A stretch of 64,000 nt of DNA, taken from positions 1 through 64,000 of the forward strand of contig VXNL01000063.1 of assembly GCA_009840635.1 (NCBI GenBank). Reading direction: 5' to 3'. Below, in pieces: positions 63,709 to 64,000 of the stretch (position 1 is the first letter of the stretch; every line of letters starts with the position of its first letter). A program made the position numbers and the translations under genes. Under the pieces are notes generated by a model that saw only the letters and a program-made list of their open reading frames with translations, was not told where the DNA came from and ran no database searches. The stretch comes from Acidobacteriota bacterium (lineage in GTDB: Bacteria > Acidobacteriota > Vicinamibacteria > Marinacidobacterales > Marinacidobacteraceae).

Positions 63709-64000
63709 CTAGAAGGAGTAGCGGAGGGCCAGTTCGATCTGACGCGAGGGAGCGTTGATGTTCGCCGCCAAGCCGCCCTCGTTGTCGCCGAACGCGCCGG
63801 AACGCAGGTTGCCGTTCGTACTGCCGAAGTTGGCCCGGTCGAAGGCGTTCAACACCTGGAAGACCAGCTCGATGCCATGGGTTCCGCTCAGATAGAAGTT
63901 CCGAGAGGCGCGGAAGTCCACGTTCAGGAAGTTCGCGCAGGCGAAGCTGTTCACCGCATCCTGGCCAATGGACTGGCGATAGGCGTTCGCGAGACCCAGA
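63709..64000 (-). CDS. Oar-type TonB-dependent receptor, 3' end only
   Basis: Partial gene: the coding frame runs off the right edge at 64000, leaving the last 96 or so residues. The visible part reads 'NAYRQSIGQDAVNSFACANF', 'VFQVLNAFDRANFGSTNGNL' and 'RQIELALRYSF' with the terminal Phe. It matches the end of the receptor at 22701 ('NAYRQSIGLSAVN', 'AFNLFNRAHFAIPVGN', 'RQVELAARIHF'), so it is a paralogue. Confidence 0.85.
   Translation of the reverse strand, partial: LGLANAYRQSIGQDAVNSFACANFLNVDFRASRNFYLSGTHGIELVFQVLNAFDRANFGSTNGNLRSGAFGDNEGGLAANINAPSRQIELALRYSF

Overview
The window is high-GC bacterial DNA with short intergenic gaps, no rRNA or tRNA that I can see, and no phage or IS transposase. 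The best taxonomic hint is the pair of 'VWFA-related, Acidobacterial domain' proteins at the left end, together with several large Oar-type TonB-dependent receptors that carry an N-terminal carboxypeptidase-regulatory-like domain, many secreted lipoproteins, a DUF5107-TPR protein and a BNR/sortilin-like protein. This repertoire is typical of Acidobacteriota (Vicinamibacteria or Thermoanaerobaculia-like). The assignment is inference from gene content.

Layout. 1-4.6 kb: two VWFA-related secreted proteins with a decayed C-terminal copy between them, then a spondin-domain lipoprotein. 4.6-8.7 kb (minus strand): proline racemase-family enzyme, OPA-type MFS transporter and esterase lipoprotein. 9.0-20.8 kb: the most remarkable block. 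It holds a full-length eukaryote-like sterol C-24 methyltransferase, an RND pump, a GPP34 (GOLPH3-like)-cytochrome P450 fusion, an FAD oxidoreductase, a KshA/DAF-36-like Rieske oxygenase, and the membrane-fusion and outer-membrane partners of the pump. I read this as a sterol (or similar polycyclic lipid) tailoring and transport locus. No cyclase or squalene epoxidase lies in the window, so the sterol must be made elsewhere in the genome or acquired. 20.8-27.4 kb: gamma-glutamyltransferase, an Oar-type receptor, a CBM9-like protein and a Phd/VapC-type toxin-antitoxin pair with a clear operator and probably leaderless promoter. 27.4-33.6 kb (plus): DUF5107-TPR protein, SnoaL-like protein, YtcJ-like amidohydrolase and a two-domain VOC lipoprotein.

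33.7-46.4 kb (minus): one long co-directional run of GH2 glycosidase, CutA, heme oxygenase, a small membrane protein, a beta-lactamase-fold hydrolase, a lipoprotein, a ferritin-like/VIT1 transporter, a membrane protein and a 1072-residue BNR protein. Metal and heme handling recur here. 46.6-52.6 kb (plus): a Cys/His small exported protein, a His-rich ZnuD-like TonB receptor and two DUF3526 ABC-2 permeases lacking an ATPase. 52.9-57.2 kb (plus): D-aminoacylase-type amidohydrolase, PP2C phosphatase, DUF4143 ATPase and DUF2177 membrane protein. 57.2-64.0 kb (minus): a degenerate NtrC-like regulator, an Oar-type receptor, a MocR-type regulator whose PLP lysine is replaced by Gln, and the 3' end of another receptor.

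A dispersed fold-back repeat (MITE-like, about 200 bp, 24-bp terminal inverted repeats) is complete at 52600-52802, with partial copies at about 4591, 46411, 52801 and 61703. One copy supplies the stop codon of a permease gene and another supplies the C-terminal tail of the MocR regulator.
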